Below are positions 54,235-64,000 of a stretch of DNA of 64,000 bases, one piece after another; position 1 is the first letter of the stretch, and each line of letters starts with the position of its first letter. The translations under genes and the position numbers were made by a program. The stretch is taken from assembly GCA_945910005.1 (NCBI GenBank), contig OX246744.1, positions 43,252,157-43,316,156 of the forward strand. Direction: 5' to 3'. This DNA comes from Isoperla grammatica. Lineage: Eukaryota > Arthropoda > Insecta > Plecoptera > Perlodidae. The notes below the pieces were generated by a model that was not told where the DNA came from, searched no databases, and saw nothing but the letters and a program-made list of their open reading frames with translations.

Positions 54235-55390
54235 AAGGTGATAAGGAAAAGTATTACTGAGCGGGGGAAAATACACCTACATTTTTTTTTTTTCTTAGAT
54301 ACAAAATAATTAAAAGATGGAAACATAGTAGAACAGGTAAAACGTTATATAAAACCTAGTAGTTGGACTATACACTGTTCCTTGTCAAGATCAAACAATT
54401 AAAAACCGCAATATTGTCATGAAAGACTGGGTTTCATGGATTTTGAGCCCTTTCCGATCGGTGAGATTCCATGGAGTTGTTTGGACAACTGGTGTCGTAA
54501 TGTTTTGAGTATTGTAACTGGGTCAGTTGGCTATGCAATTATTGTGCATGGTCGGCGGGCCTAGCTAGTTAAGTAAACAGATGATTGGGACAAGCGTCGG
54601 GATTCATTACATAATGTACGAAGGTCGGCGGTTTTGTCCAAAACATTATCTGTTTAATTGTTTACTCATTATTGTTACGATGTTAATGTTGTCGGCAATT
54701 CCTCGCCGTGGCAGACGATGACGTAGAAAGACGTGACGTCATGAGGAAGGGGTTTATAACCAAGGTGTGTGGACACGAGGGGGGGACTCAAGCTGGAAGA
54801 CGACTGAAGAGAGGAAGAAGTGTGAATCACGGAACGACGAAGGGAAGAGTGATTAACGACGTCGAGGGAAGCCGGAGCCGGGAAGCCAGTCACCCATCAC
54901 CTCGGGGCGGGAAGCCGGGACTACGACTCGGGTGAGTCTGGGATTGATTGACGGGCCTTGACGGTATGTACGTGTTATAGCCCAGGCCTCATGTTCACAG
55001 GACTAGGTTGTGTAATGTTACATAATTCCCGTCATTGAATAAACGTAATCCTTGTTGATGAATCATGGTATTCCTTTGAATAAACTGCATTGTGAACAAT
55101 CCCACCACACGATCCCCGTTAGTGGCACGGCAGGGCTGGGAGCGTATCGCTACGCCCATGTCACGATTACAGGGGTAATCGTGACGATGATCGTTCGTCC
55201 AGCCTGGTACTGCCGTGGTACATAACAATATTTCGAGCCCTGATCAGAGCTCTTCAACGGGCGAAAACAAACTGAGTTTGTTTGAAGAGCTCTGATCAGG
55301 GCTCGAAATATTGCGGTTTTTAATTGTTTGATCTTGACAAGGAACAGTGTATAGTCCAACTACTAGGTTTTTTATAGATACAAAATACTT
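54235..55390. mobile_element. Foldback structure of about 1.1 kb
   Basis: AACCTAGTAGTTGGACTATA to CAATTAAAAACCGCAATATT (about 54350-54414) returns inverted at about 55305-55370. Between them lies mostly unique sequence, including a purine-rich stretch at 54740-54930 whose open frame shows no recognisable domain. A perfect 31-bp-arm hairpin is at 55226-55313. Confidence 0.55.
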
Positions 55391-55860
<470 letters not shown>

Positions 55861-56059
55861 AATAATTATTGTCAGAATGTATTTTGATGGGCAAGTACAA
55901 AATACTTTACAAAGAAATTATATCTTTGATTAATAAAAATACAGTAATAAATTTTCTAACCATTGCTTTTTTTTTTGTTTACTTTCCTTTGGCAGTTCAT
56001 GTTTCAAACATTTCAGACCGGATTGTGTTAAAGTTTAACTGTTCTCCAACATTTCCTAA

Positions 56060-56571
56060 AGCCGCGTTCACAATGATTATTAAGTCGGACGATTAAAGGT
56101 TAAGGATTAAAGGGTTAAAGGTTTAGAGTTAAAAAAAGTTATTTGGGTTAAAGGATTAAAGGGTGTAGAATTTTACATTATACCGTTCACAGTGATAAAG
56201 ATGTCAGGTTAGGTCTAATGACGTCTGATTTTAGAAAGTTGACTAACGTTCAACTTCTTAGTCACTCAAGGTCAGATTGTTAGTAACTAACAACCAATCA
56301 GCGATCGATACGTCACGATTTGAATTGTTTTTTTTATTTTGATTTGATTCGGCTTCACCTGGAGGCGGAGTCTTGGTATTTTGGTTAGTTCTTAAAAGTT
56401 AGTGTAGTAGTAAAAAAGCAAAACAGATGTTACATAAAGGTTCCTTACCTACGAATGCCTCATGCACTCACTAGGAACCAATTTACCGTATATTTTAAGT
56501 GTATTGTGTAACCTATTTGACAATAAAACGTTCAACTTTCATATAGAACTAGTCAAGATTGTGAACGCGGC
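56060..56571. mobile_element. MITE of about 510 bp with TAA/TTA flanks
   Basis: The ends are AGCCGCGTTCACAATGATTA and the inverted AAGATTGTGAACGCGGC. The interior includes GATTAAAGG repeats. It resembles the other TTA-flanked elements whose termini contain TTCACA. Confidence 0.65.
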
Positions 56572-57064
56572 TTACAGAAACTTCTTTCGTGTCTCAGACA
56601 CTCTTTTTGTGGTGATGACGTCATTACTTTAGTAGACCCGTCTGGTATCAAGTGTTCTGGGTTAACTTGTGAGACGTTTCTTTGTACAGTAACTTGATTA
56701 CTACAACTGTGTTGGGCTCGTCTAAGTGTGAGGGTTGTTGATTAATGTGGTTACTTGGTTTAGTGAGTATATTTATTTTATTTAATTTTATTTTTAAACC
56801 ATTTTTTTATTCTTATCTCGTACTCTTCTTCACAAAAACATAACACAAATACATTAGGTTGAAAGTTTTATTGTTGTCAAACAGGTTATACATTACAATT
56901 CAAATATATGGTTAATTGGTTCCTAGTGAGTGCATTGCCAACAATAAGTAAACAAATTAACAAAATAATACAAAATAATATACTGCTCTGCTTCCATTGC
57001 AGAAAGTCCAGCCTTAGATTCCTGTTCATGCTGGGGTTTTTACTTTGGGACTACCTCTATAATG
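56572..57064. other. Non-coding; nothing recognised
   Basis: Two copies of a GAACCAATT-type segment link 56460-56545 with 56870-56935 in inverted orientation. No gene. Confidence 0.4.
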
Positions 57065-57335
57065 TATAATAATAATTTTTCGTATGAATATACGGCGTAC
57101 ACCAGCTTTACCTGATGTGCCCCTCTTCAGGTGACTAACTAGGTTATTAGGGTGTTTGGATAGCTGGGAAGGAATGTCCGTGGGCTGATAGTAGGACTCA
57201 ATCCTAGCGTTCGCCTTTACGACTGAGGAAAACCTCGGTGAAAACCTTCAGTCAGGACTGCCGGTGGCCGCGGTATCGAACCGGCGACCTCCCGAATTAG
57301 AGTCTCGCGTCTTACCGCTGAGCCATCGGTTATAA
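57065..57335 (-). mobile_element. tRNA-derived SINE, family S1, copy 3
   Basis: The head on the minus strand (ACCGATGGCTCAGCGGTAAG) is shortened before the A box; B box GGTTCGATACCGCGGCC. The body matches copies 1 and 2. Confidence 0.85.
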
Positions 57336-58009
57336 TGCCTATGATGAGACTGTTCATAGCAACGAAGCACGTAATAAATTGTATAAACGTCCCCTACTGA
57401 AAATCAGGTCAACTGTTTGAGTGTAAACTATATAAATTTCAAATTTAATATTTTATTTTGATGTATTCATATTCATATTCATTTATTTATTGTAAATGGA
57501 TCACATACATGTTTGGCATGAATTGTACAAACGTGATATTTTACATAGTCAGTCATAGTCAGTGGTTACAATGTCAGTGGTCAATCTAATATAATACTGA
57601 GCAAAGATAAATCATATTTACACAATTAACCAACAGCTGGGTTCATGTCTAAGTTAAAGAATTCATTCCAATCATAAAGACAATAATGTTTAGTAAAATA
57701 GCTTTTATCCTAAAACGAGACCTCTTACAGCTAGGTATATTACACACATTTTTAGGAGTAACGTTTTTCTCAAGTAGGATTAGGAACAGCCGAAACGATC
57801 ACAGCTGCGACCACTGCGTTCTCTTCTCCAATTACTAATTAGGCGTAACTATGATTACAACTGCCATTTCCGTTACAATTACGTATTTCCGGTGTACTCC
57901 CGGCGTAACATAACCCTGCTTGAGACAGGACAAACGAACAAACCTATGCAGCAACGTTATAATGTTTGTAAACGTTTTAGGGGGTTATACGTATCTTATT
58001 GCTGGGTAA
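57336..58009. other. Non-coding; nothing recognised
   Basis: A short (CATATT)n run at 57466-57483. No supported feature. Confidence 0.4.
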
Positions 58010-58272
58010 ACATCAGGGCCCGGGTTCATAACCTTTTTTGGTCTTATCCTTTAGACCGGCCTAACTTTGAACCTATCTTATAAAACCAGGAAAATATCTT
58101 AGAACGGATTTTGAAACATATTATTGGAATGTTCATTATGTCCTTGTTCTCACCAGGAATTAGTAACTTTTCATGGGACCTGGGTCTGGTTTTACAAGAT
58201 GTTCAAAGTTAAACCGGTCTTAGAGATAAGACCAAAATAAGACTTAGGACCTCTGTGAATCTGGGCCCAGGG
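58010..58272. mobile_element. Foldback MITE abutting the 10-bp minisatellite
   Basis: The ends are GGGCCCGGGTTCATAACC and the inverted CTGTGAATCTGGGCCC, and TTTGGTCTTATC pairs with GATAAGACCAAA. The array starts about 7 bp beyond its right terminus. Confidence 0.65.
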
Positions 58273-58278
58273 TTTTGG

Positions 58279-59670
58279 TCGAGGGGACACGAGGGGACAC
58301 GAGGGGACACGAGGGGACATGAGGGGACACGAGGAGACACGAGGGGACGCGAGGGGACACGAGGGGACACGAGGGGACACGAGGGGACACGAGGGGACAC
58401 GAGGGGACACGAGGGGACACGAGGGGACATGAGGGGACACGAGGAGACACGAGGGGACACGAGGGGACACGAGGGGACACGAGGGGACACGAGGAGACAC
58501 GAGGGGACACGAGGGGACACGAGGAGACACGAGGGGAATCGAGGGGACACGAGGGGACACGAGGAGACGAGGGGACACGAGGGGACACGAGGAGACACGA
58601 GGGGACACGAGGGGACACGAGGAGACACGAGGGGACACGAGGGGACACGAGGGGACACGAGGAGACGAGGGGACACGAGGGGACACGAGGGGACACGAGG
58701 AGACACGAGGGGACAAGAGGGGACACGAGGGGACACGAGGAGACACGAGGGGACACGAGGAGACACGAGGAGACACGAGGGGACACGAGGGGACGCGAGG
58801 GGACACGAGGAGACACGAGGGGACACGAGGGGACACGAGGAGGCACGAGGGGACACGAGGGGACACGAGGGGACACGAGGAGACACGAGGGGACACGAGG
58901 AGACACGAGGGGACACGAGGGGACACAAGGAGACACGAGGGGACACGAGGGGACACGAGGGGACACGAGGGGACACGAGGGGACACGAGGGGACACGAGG
59001 GGACACGAGGAGACACGAGGGGACAAGAGGGGACAAGAGGGGACACGAGGGGACACGAGGGGACAAGAGGGGACAAGAGGGGACAAGAGGGGACACGAGG
59101 GGACACGAGGGGACAAGAGGGGACACGAGGGGACAAGAGGGGACAAGAGGGGACAAGAGGGGACAAGAGGGGACACGAGGGGACAAGAGGGGATAAGAGG
59201 GGACACGAGGGGACAAGAGGGGACAAGAGGGGACAAGAGGGGACAAGAGGGGACAAGAGGGGACAAGAGGGGACAAGAGGAGACACGAGGGGACACGAGG
59301 GGACACGAGGGGACAAGAGGGGATAAAAGGGGACACGAGGGGACAAGAGGGGACAAGAGGGGACACGAGGGGACACGAGGGGACATGAGGGGACACGAGG
59401 GGACACGAGGGGACACGAGGGGACACGAGGGGACACGAGGAGACACGAGGGGACACGAGGAGACACGAGGGGACACGAGGGGACACGAGGAGACACGAGG
59501 GGACACGAGGAGACACGAGGAGACACGAGGGGACACGAGGGGACACGAGGAGACACGAGGGGACACGAGGGGACACGAGGGGACACGAGGGGACACGAGG
59601 GGACAAGAGGGGGACACGAGGGGACAAGAGGGGGACACGAGGGGACACGAGGGGACAAGAGGGGACACGC
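58279..59670. repeat. 10-bp G-rich minisatellite (GGGGACACGA), about 139 units
   Basis: The consensus unit has variants GAGGAGACAC, GGGGACAAGA, GGGGATAAGA and GGGGACATGA. The AAGA type is concentrated at 59020-59360 and the AGGAGACAC type outside it, indicating local homogenisation. All frames without a stop in the unit stay open (three of 474-488 codons on the minus strand), which is an artefact. Regular GGGG tracts six bases apart could form G-quadruplexes. Confidence 0.97.
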
Positions 59671-59717
59671 GCGGCCCCCTCGTGTCCTGCTAGAGTCTAT
59701 AACAATGAAACAACAGT

Positions 59718-60015
59718 GCCCAGATTCACAATCTCTAACACATCCTAAATGAAGCCAATCTTATAGTGATATAAATCACGCATATTATGTCGTTCTGAAA
59801 TGTCATACAGATAAAATATAAAAAATATCAGCAATACAGGGTTGGTAGCCGCTTTAAATTAAAGTCCCCCAATGAAAATCAGTCTTGTTACTGAATGCGT
59901 AAATTCATATTTTGTGAATGTGTAGTAATACCCAGAGATTATTTATCTAGCTATAGGATTTGCCTTACTTAGGACAACTTTTAGTTAGGCATCTTTGTAA
60001 AATCCAGCTTCTGGT
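59718..60015. mobile_element. Foldback MITE related to 49550-49800
   Basis: The ends are GCCCAGATTCACAATC and the degenerate inverse ATCTTTGTAAAATCCAGC. An insertion or divergent segment near 59840-59900 separates the shared parts. Confidence 0.6.
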
Positions 60016-60409
60016 TTTTTGTTTATTGGTAAACACGCTTTGACCTAAGGTTATTATGACGTCACGTGAAAATACTCCGTCTCTAATTTAGCGTGGGTTG
60101 AATATTGGCGTTAATATTTCGTATGTGTGGTATAAACCGATCGAATGTTATCAGAGGGCTCTTATCAGGAACTATTAATATCCCCAGAATGTGGATTCTA
60201 TCGCGTTATCTTCTGACATGGCCTAGCACGGAGCGAACGCAATACAGGTATTCGTTCTGAGCCAGAGACACACAGGAAGTAGGCTTATGTTTTGACAATA
60301 TAGAGTAGGTTGCTGCTACCGTTGAGTGAGTAATATAGGGTAGAGGCCCCACGTCATCGGCAGTTTGTCTACCACCTTTTACTGCCCAAAATACTTTAGT
60401 CGGGTATTA
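60016..60409. other. Non-coding; nothing recognised
   Basis: No supported feature. Confidence 0.4.
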
Positions 60410-60688
60410 ATTAATTTTTATTTTTTGTAGGAATACCTGTTATAGGGTGCACACCAGCTTTACCTAATGTGCCCCTCTTCAGGTGACTTACTAGGTATAT
60501 TAGGGTGTTTGGATAGTTGTGGAGGAATGTCCGAGGGCTGATAGTAGGACTCAATCCCAGCATTCGCCTTAACGACTGAGGAAAACCTCGGAAAAAAACT
60601 TCAGTCAGGACTCCCGGTGGCCGGAATCGAACCGGAGACGTCCCGAATTAGAGTCTCGCGTCTGACTGCTGCGCCACCTCTATCGGTT
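60410..60688 (-). mobile_element. tRNA-derived SINE, family S1, copy 4
   Basis: The minus strand reads CCGATAGAGGTGGCGCAGCA, then the B box GGTTCGATTCCGGCC and the S1 body. The A box carries substitutions. Confidence 0.87.
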
Positions 60689-61276
60689 AAAAGATTGATT
60701 GCTGAATCGTTCTGAGTCAGCGACACACGGGAAACATGTTTTGACAAGAAGTTTTGATTGAAGTTTTGATAGATATCTTTGCTGCTACACAGATAAAATG
60801 TGTACAGTATTGGTGGCATCACGTGGATTCGAACTTCATCTATTGGTAGAGCTCCCCAGAAATTGTTCAATTTCGTTTCTCGAAATGTGAATTTCGCGTT
60901 TCGCGAGTTTGCGTTTCGCGTGGCGGTGTTATTTTTATAAAGCGCATAACAAGCAAAACAAACGTTATAATAATGAAATTTGGGAATATTGCTTAAATAA
61001 AGACAGACACGTCATTCGTATGTATAGACAGTACTTCTTATCTATTTTCTTTATATTTTAAATTCTTCTGCTCTTTTTTTTACGTTTACACTTAGTTTTG
61101 GCCGATATCTATGGAAGGTATTAGCGAAGTAGGATAATAAAGTTGTCGCCTTGGACTCGGCTGTGTCGTAAGCATCAGAATATTTTCATTGGGGCAACTA
61201 GTTGCCCCAACGAAAGTGACAACTTAATTTTCTACTTTGCTAATTCCTACCATGTCCATTGGGGATAATTTAAGAC
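60689..61276. other. Non-coding; palindromic GCGTTTCGCG block and a dispersed repeat
   Basis: TTTCGCGTTTCGCGAGTTTG lies near 60893-60912. 61150-61276 matches 28170-28280 with an extra GGGGCAACTAGTTGCCCC palindrome. Confidence 0.45.
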
Positions 61277-61385
61277 CTTCCGTTGGTTACCTGTAACGGT
61301 GGGTGTGGCCAAACCGCCTGTGCACTCGACTAAGCCGAACCATGCATTTACTAATATGTGATAGAACGTCAGGTATCAGTTGATT
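61277..61385. mobile_element. Left arm of foldback family H
   Basis: CCTTCCGTTGGTTACCTGTA to the ACGTCAGGTATCAGTTGATT region matches 29044-29150. No right arm follows; the interior has been replaced by a tandem array. Confidence 0.7.
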
Positions 61386-62290
61386 TTCTTTCAATTGGCG
61401 CGGTTGAAAGGGGCAGTAGACAAGACCTGAGATCGGTATGCGAATACTTTCGTTGGGGCTAGTATATCTGTTGATTTTCTTTCAATTGGTGCGGTTGAAA
61501 GGGGCAGTAGACAATGACCTGAGATCGGTATGCGTATACTTTCGTTGGGACTAGTATATATGTTGATTTTCTTTCAATTGGCGCGGTTGAAAGGGGCAGT
61601 AGACAATGACCTGAGATCGGTATGCGAATACTTTCGTTGAAACTAGTATATCTGTTGATTTTCTTTCAATTGGCGCGGTTGAAAGGGGCAGTAGACAATG
61701 ACCTGAGATCGGTATGCGAATACTTTCGTTGGGACTAGTATATCTGTTGATTTTCTTTCAATTGGCGCGGTTGAAAGGGGCAGTAGACAATGACCTGAGA
61801 TCGGTATGCGAATACTTTCGTTGGGACTAGTATATCTGTTGATTTTCTTTCAATTGGCGCGGTTGAAAGGGGCAGTAGACAATGACCTGAGATCGGTATG
61901 CGAATACTTTCGTTGGGACTAGTATATCTGTTGATTTTCTTTCAATTGGCGCGGTTGAAAGGGGCGGTAGACAATGACCTGAGATCGGTATGCGAATACT
62001 TTCGTTAGGACTATAGTATATCTGTTGATTTTCTTTCAATTGGCGCGGTTGAAAGAGGCAGTAGATAATGACCTGAGATCGGTATGCGAATACTTTCGTT
62101 GGGACTAGTATATCTGTTGATTTTCTTTCAATTGGCGCGGTTGAAAGGGGCAGTAGACAATTACCTGAGATCGATATGCGAATACTTTCGTTGGGACTAG
62201 TATATCTGTTGATTTTCTTTCAATTGGCACGGTTGAAAGGGGCAGTAGACAATGACATCGTTATACGAATACTTTCGTTGAGACTAGTAT
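61386..62290. repeat. 98-bp minisatellite, about 9 copies, from the interior of family H
   Basis: Units run TGATTTTCTTTCAATTGGCG, CGGTTGAAAGGGGCAGTAGA, CAATGACCTGAGATCGGTAT and GCGAATACTTTCGTTGGGAC plus TAGTATATCTGT. The last unit is degenerate and lacks part of the middle. The single-copy version is in the family H element at 29150-29290. Confidence 0.93.
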
Positions 62291-62995
62291 ATGATATGAT
62301 TGTCGGGTTGTCACGGGGGTAAGGGGTGGTTGCATAGTGATGGAGGGGAGAGTCAAACTAAGAAAATCTCGTCTATAGCATGGTTTTAGTTCAGGGAACG
62401 CGCCTCCGGCCTTATCATGTTGTGTTTATCAGAGAGCTAATCACGTACAACGTAACGAATGTAGGTTATTGCATCTTATTGGCCAACCTGTACATTCATT
62501 GCCTCGACCATTGTTCCAATACAATCTTATCTAGCTGACTGTTGTATTGTGTTGTGTTGGGCAATACAGAACAGTGAATCCAGGAACTGTTGGCACAATT
62601 GATTACAACTCCAACAGCACAGCATGGGTACTATGTCATTGTGCTTATACCGCTAGCCAACAAGTTTTAGACAAAAATAGCTTTAATAGAATGGAGACAC
62701 TAATATTTTGGAATAATGTAGATTAGTCTGCAGAGCTTTTCAAGATCAAGAGATATTCTAAAAAATATGACGAAAAATTGTGTTTGTAAATTAGACGATC
62801 TCAAAAATATCTTAAAATTTTCGGTTTGGTCCTGCGTTATACTTCTTTTTTCATCCATCTTTTGAGTTTTGATAATATCTAAGCCCGCATCGTTCCAATA
62901 TTTTGATATTGGATGACATTTTAAAGATGCGAACACTCTTTTCGTGTTTTTCCATAATATGATCCCATAATTAATTAAAATATATTGTATCAATA
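62291..62995. other. Non-coding; nothing recognised
   Basis: No supported feature. Confidence 0.4.
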
Positions 62996-63060
62996 AATAA
63001 ATAAATGAATGAATGAATGAATGAATTAATTAATTAATGAATGAATAACTTAATTAATTA
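62996..63060. repeat. AT-rich tetranucleotide tract (AATG/AATT)n
   Basis: GAATGAATGAATGAATGAAT then TAATTAATTAATGAATG. Confidence 0.85.
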
Positions 63061-63418
63061 CAGAGATAATAATAAAAAATCCTTAGTTAATTATAAATTA
63101 ATGAAATAGCTAATTACAGATATAACAATATTTGAAAGTTATTAAATTAATTATATTTTATCTTATACAAACTCAAATCGCCCATGAGATCACTTTTTTA
63201 ATTTCTTCAAACGAGCTCAACACATCGTTAATGTTGCTTATTGCGAGTAATCCATTGACCCATTGTATATCTAAGAAACCGACAACCACTAAACTGTCTG
63301 ACCCGCCCACCACATAACAGCCTGACCTCATCACTGACCATTGAGGGCAGCCCCAGTTAACTAACTCATTGCTCTAATTGTTTCATATGATCGCGTGACA
63401 ATGTTGTCATCTTCACAG
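63061..63418. other. Presumed intron upstream of the CAP exon
   Basis: AT-rich sequence ending in the acceptor TGTTGTCATCTTCACAG. No upstream coding exon is recognisable in the window. Confidence 0.45.
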
Positions 63419-63568
63419 AACGTGAAGATTCTGAGGAAGGGGGTGACCAGTGAAGATCAGGTGATGATCCTAGAAGCGCACAACCGCCTACGTCACAGGG
63501 TCGCTAAGGGGCAGGAGACCCAGGGCCGGCCAGGGCCGCAACCCCCCGCAGCAGACATGAGGAAGATG
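63419..63568 (+). CDS. Exon of a CAP-domain (venom allergen/CRISP-like) secreted protein
   Basis: The acceptor is CATCTTCACAG and the donor AAGATG|GTGAGATA; 50 codons, phase 0 at both ends. The peptide carries TSEDQVMILEAHNRLRHRV, then GQETQGRPGPQPPAADMRKM. The AHNRLR and PGPQPPAADMRKM motifs are those at the start of the CAP domain in insect venom-allergen-3/5-type and CRISP proteins, where the His of HNRLR belongs to the conserved CAP tetrad. The signal peptide exon should lie upstream and the rest (the WDxELA helix onward) past the right edge. It lies on the opposite strand to the cysteine-rich gene. Confidence 0.85.
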
Positions 63569-63730
63569 GTGAGATATAGGCCTATTGGGAGGCGTAACAA
63601 GTGCACAGATCGTTGCGAGCGATCCGCCCAACGGTCACTCAATATTGGATACACACAAGTTTCAACAATAAGAATTCTTAAGTCTTTGCAAAACTATTTG
63701 ACTTCTTTGAAATCTTTATTTTTACAATAA

Positions 63731-63889
63731 TAGTCGATTTACAGCTACGCGTTGCGAGCGAAGCGAAGGCGCGAGCTCCAATCAGTGGCCGAGTTTGCTT
63801 GAAACTATTAACTTCTTTGCGTGAAACTCGGTCGCTGATTGGAGCTCGCGCCCTCGCTTCGCTCGCAACGCGTAGCTGTAAACGTACCA
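63731..63889. mobile_element. Foldback MITE, family D, in the intron after the CAP exon
   Basis: 159 bp, same length as the copy at 10335, with TTTACAGCTACGCGTTGCGA and its inverse; TAA on both sides. It is about 160 bp downstream of the CAP exon donor. Confidence 0.87.
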
Positions 63890-64000
63890 TAATAAGTAGT
63901 GCACTGCCTCCTCGATGGGGTTTCGGTGACTTCTAGCAGGCGGAGATCAGTGGCCGGAACGCTCGCAGCGCTGCAGTGTAGTCGTTTGTTGTACGCCTAC
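63890..64000. other. End of window; dispersed repeat fragment
   Basis: GCGGAGATCA near 63942 recalls the dispersed motif of the first 3 kb. Nothing else. Confidence 0.35.

Noticed and set aside
54708..54935. Small basic protein gene on the plus strand
   Set aside because: Arg/Gly-rich frame in a purine-rich stretch, without recognisable domain, initiation context or splice support.
58192..59693. Long open frames (up to 488 codons) over the 10-bp array, on both strands
   Set aside because: A 10-bp unit without stops keeps all frames open; the peptides are pure repeats with no start context, domain or splice logic.

Overview
The window is animal, most likely arthropod, nuclear DNA. It is AT-rich, most of it lies outside genes, and it is packed with foldback (MITE-like) elements, tRNA-derived SINEs, minisatellites and simple repeats. 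The little coding sequence is split into short exons with consensus GT...AG borders. The best protein signals are arthropod-flavoured: cysteine-rich secreted modules, and a CAP (venom-allergen/CRISP) exon whose closest remembered relatives are insect venom allergens. I cannot name the species.

The main host gene runs leftward on the minus strand from about 43.2 kb to about 21.4 kb and may end near 19.3 kb. I reconstruct ten exons (E1-E10). E1 supplies Met-Lys, E2 the rest of a signal peptide, and every later junction is phase 1, so the reading frame closes across all exons. The product is a secreted protein of about 530 residues. It is built from cysteine modules carrying a CxCCxxC core followed by G-x-x-C, C-x2-G-x-x-C and C, the layout of IGFBP N-terminal-like and insect fungal-protease-inhibitor-like domains. 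A degenerate thyroglobulin type-1-like domain follows in E10.

The most unusual feature is how minisatellites relate to this gene's splice sites. The 3' end of E10, with its GTAAGA donor, is tandemly copied about 35 times in a 51-bp, in-frame unit. The 3' end of E3, with its donor(s), is copied about 7 times in a unit of about 151 bp. An 85-bp array at 16.6-17.3 kb carries a donor consensus on the same strand in every unit. E7 sits between two other arrays, one of which holds 12 perfect TGACGTCA (CRE) octamers. Several other arrays grew from the ends or interior of foldback transposons.

Region by region. 1-11 kb: dispersed repeats, a 60-bp minisatellite and several foldback elements. 11.4-14.7 kb: a dead non-LTR retrotransposon bordered on both sides by (ACT)n. 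16.6-19.3 kb: the 85-bp array and a degenerate (GTAA)n tract. 19.3-43.2 kb: the cysteine-rich gene, its intronic minisatellites and many nested MITEs. 44.6-49.3 kb: a nearly intact Ty3/gypsy-type element with identical 90-bp LTRs, whose gag and pol share one frame across a single UGA-CUA stop. 49.5-63 kb: SINEs, foldback elements, a satellite with a 200-N gap, and a 1.4-kb array of a 10-bp G-rich unit. 63.4 kb: one CAP-domain exon on the plus strand, presumably part of a gene that continues past the window.
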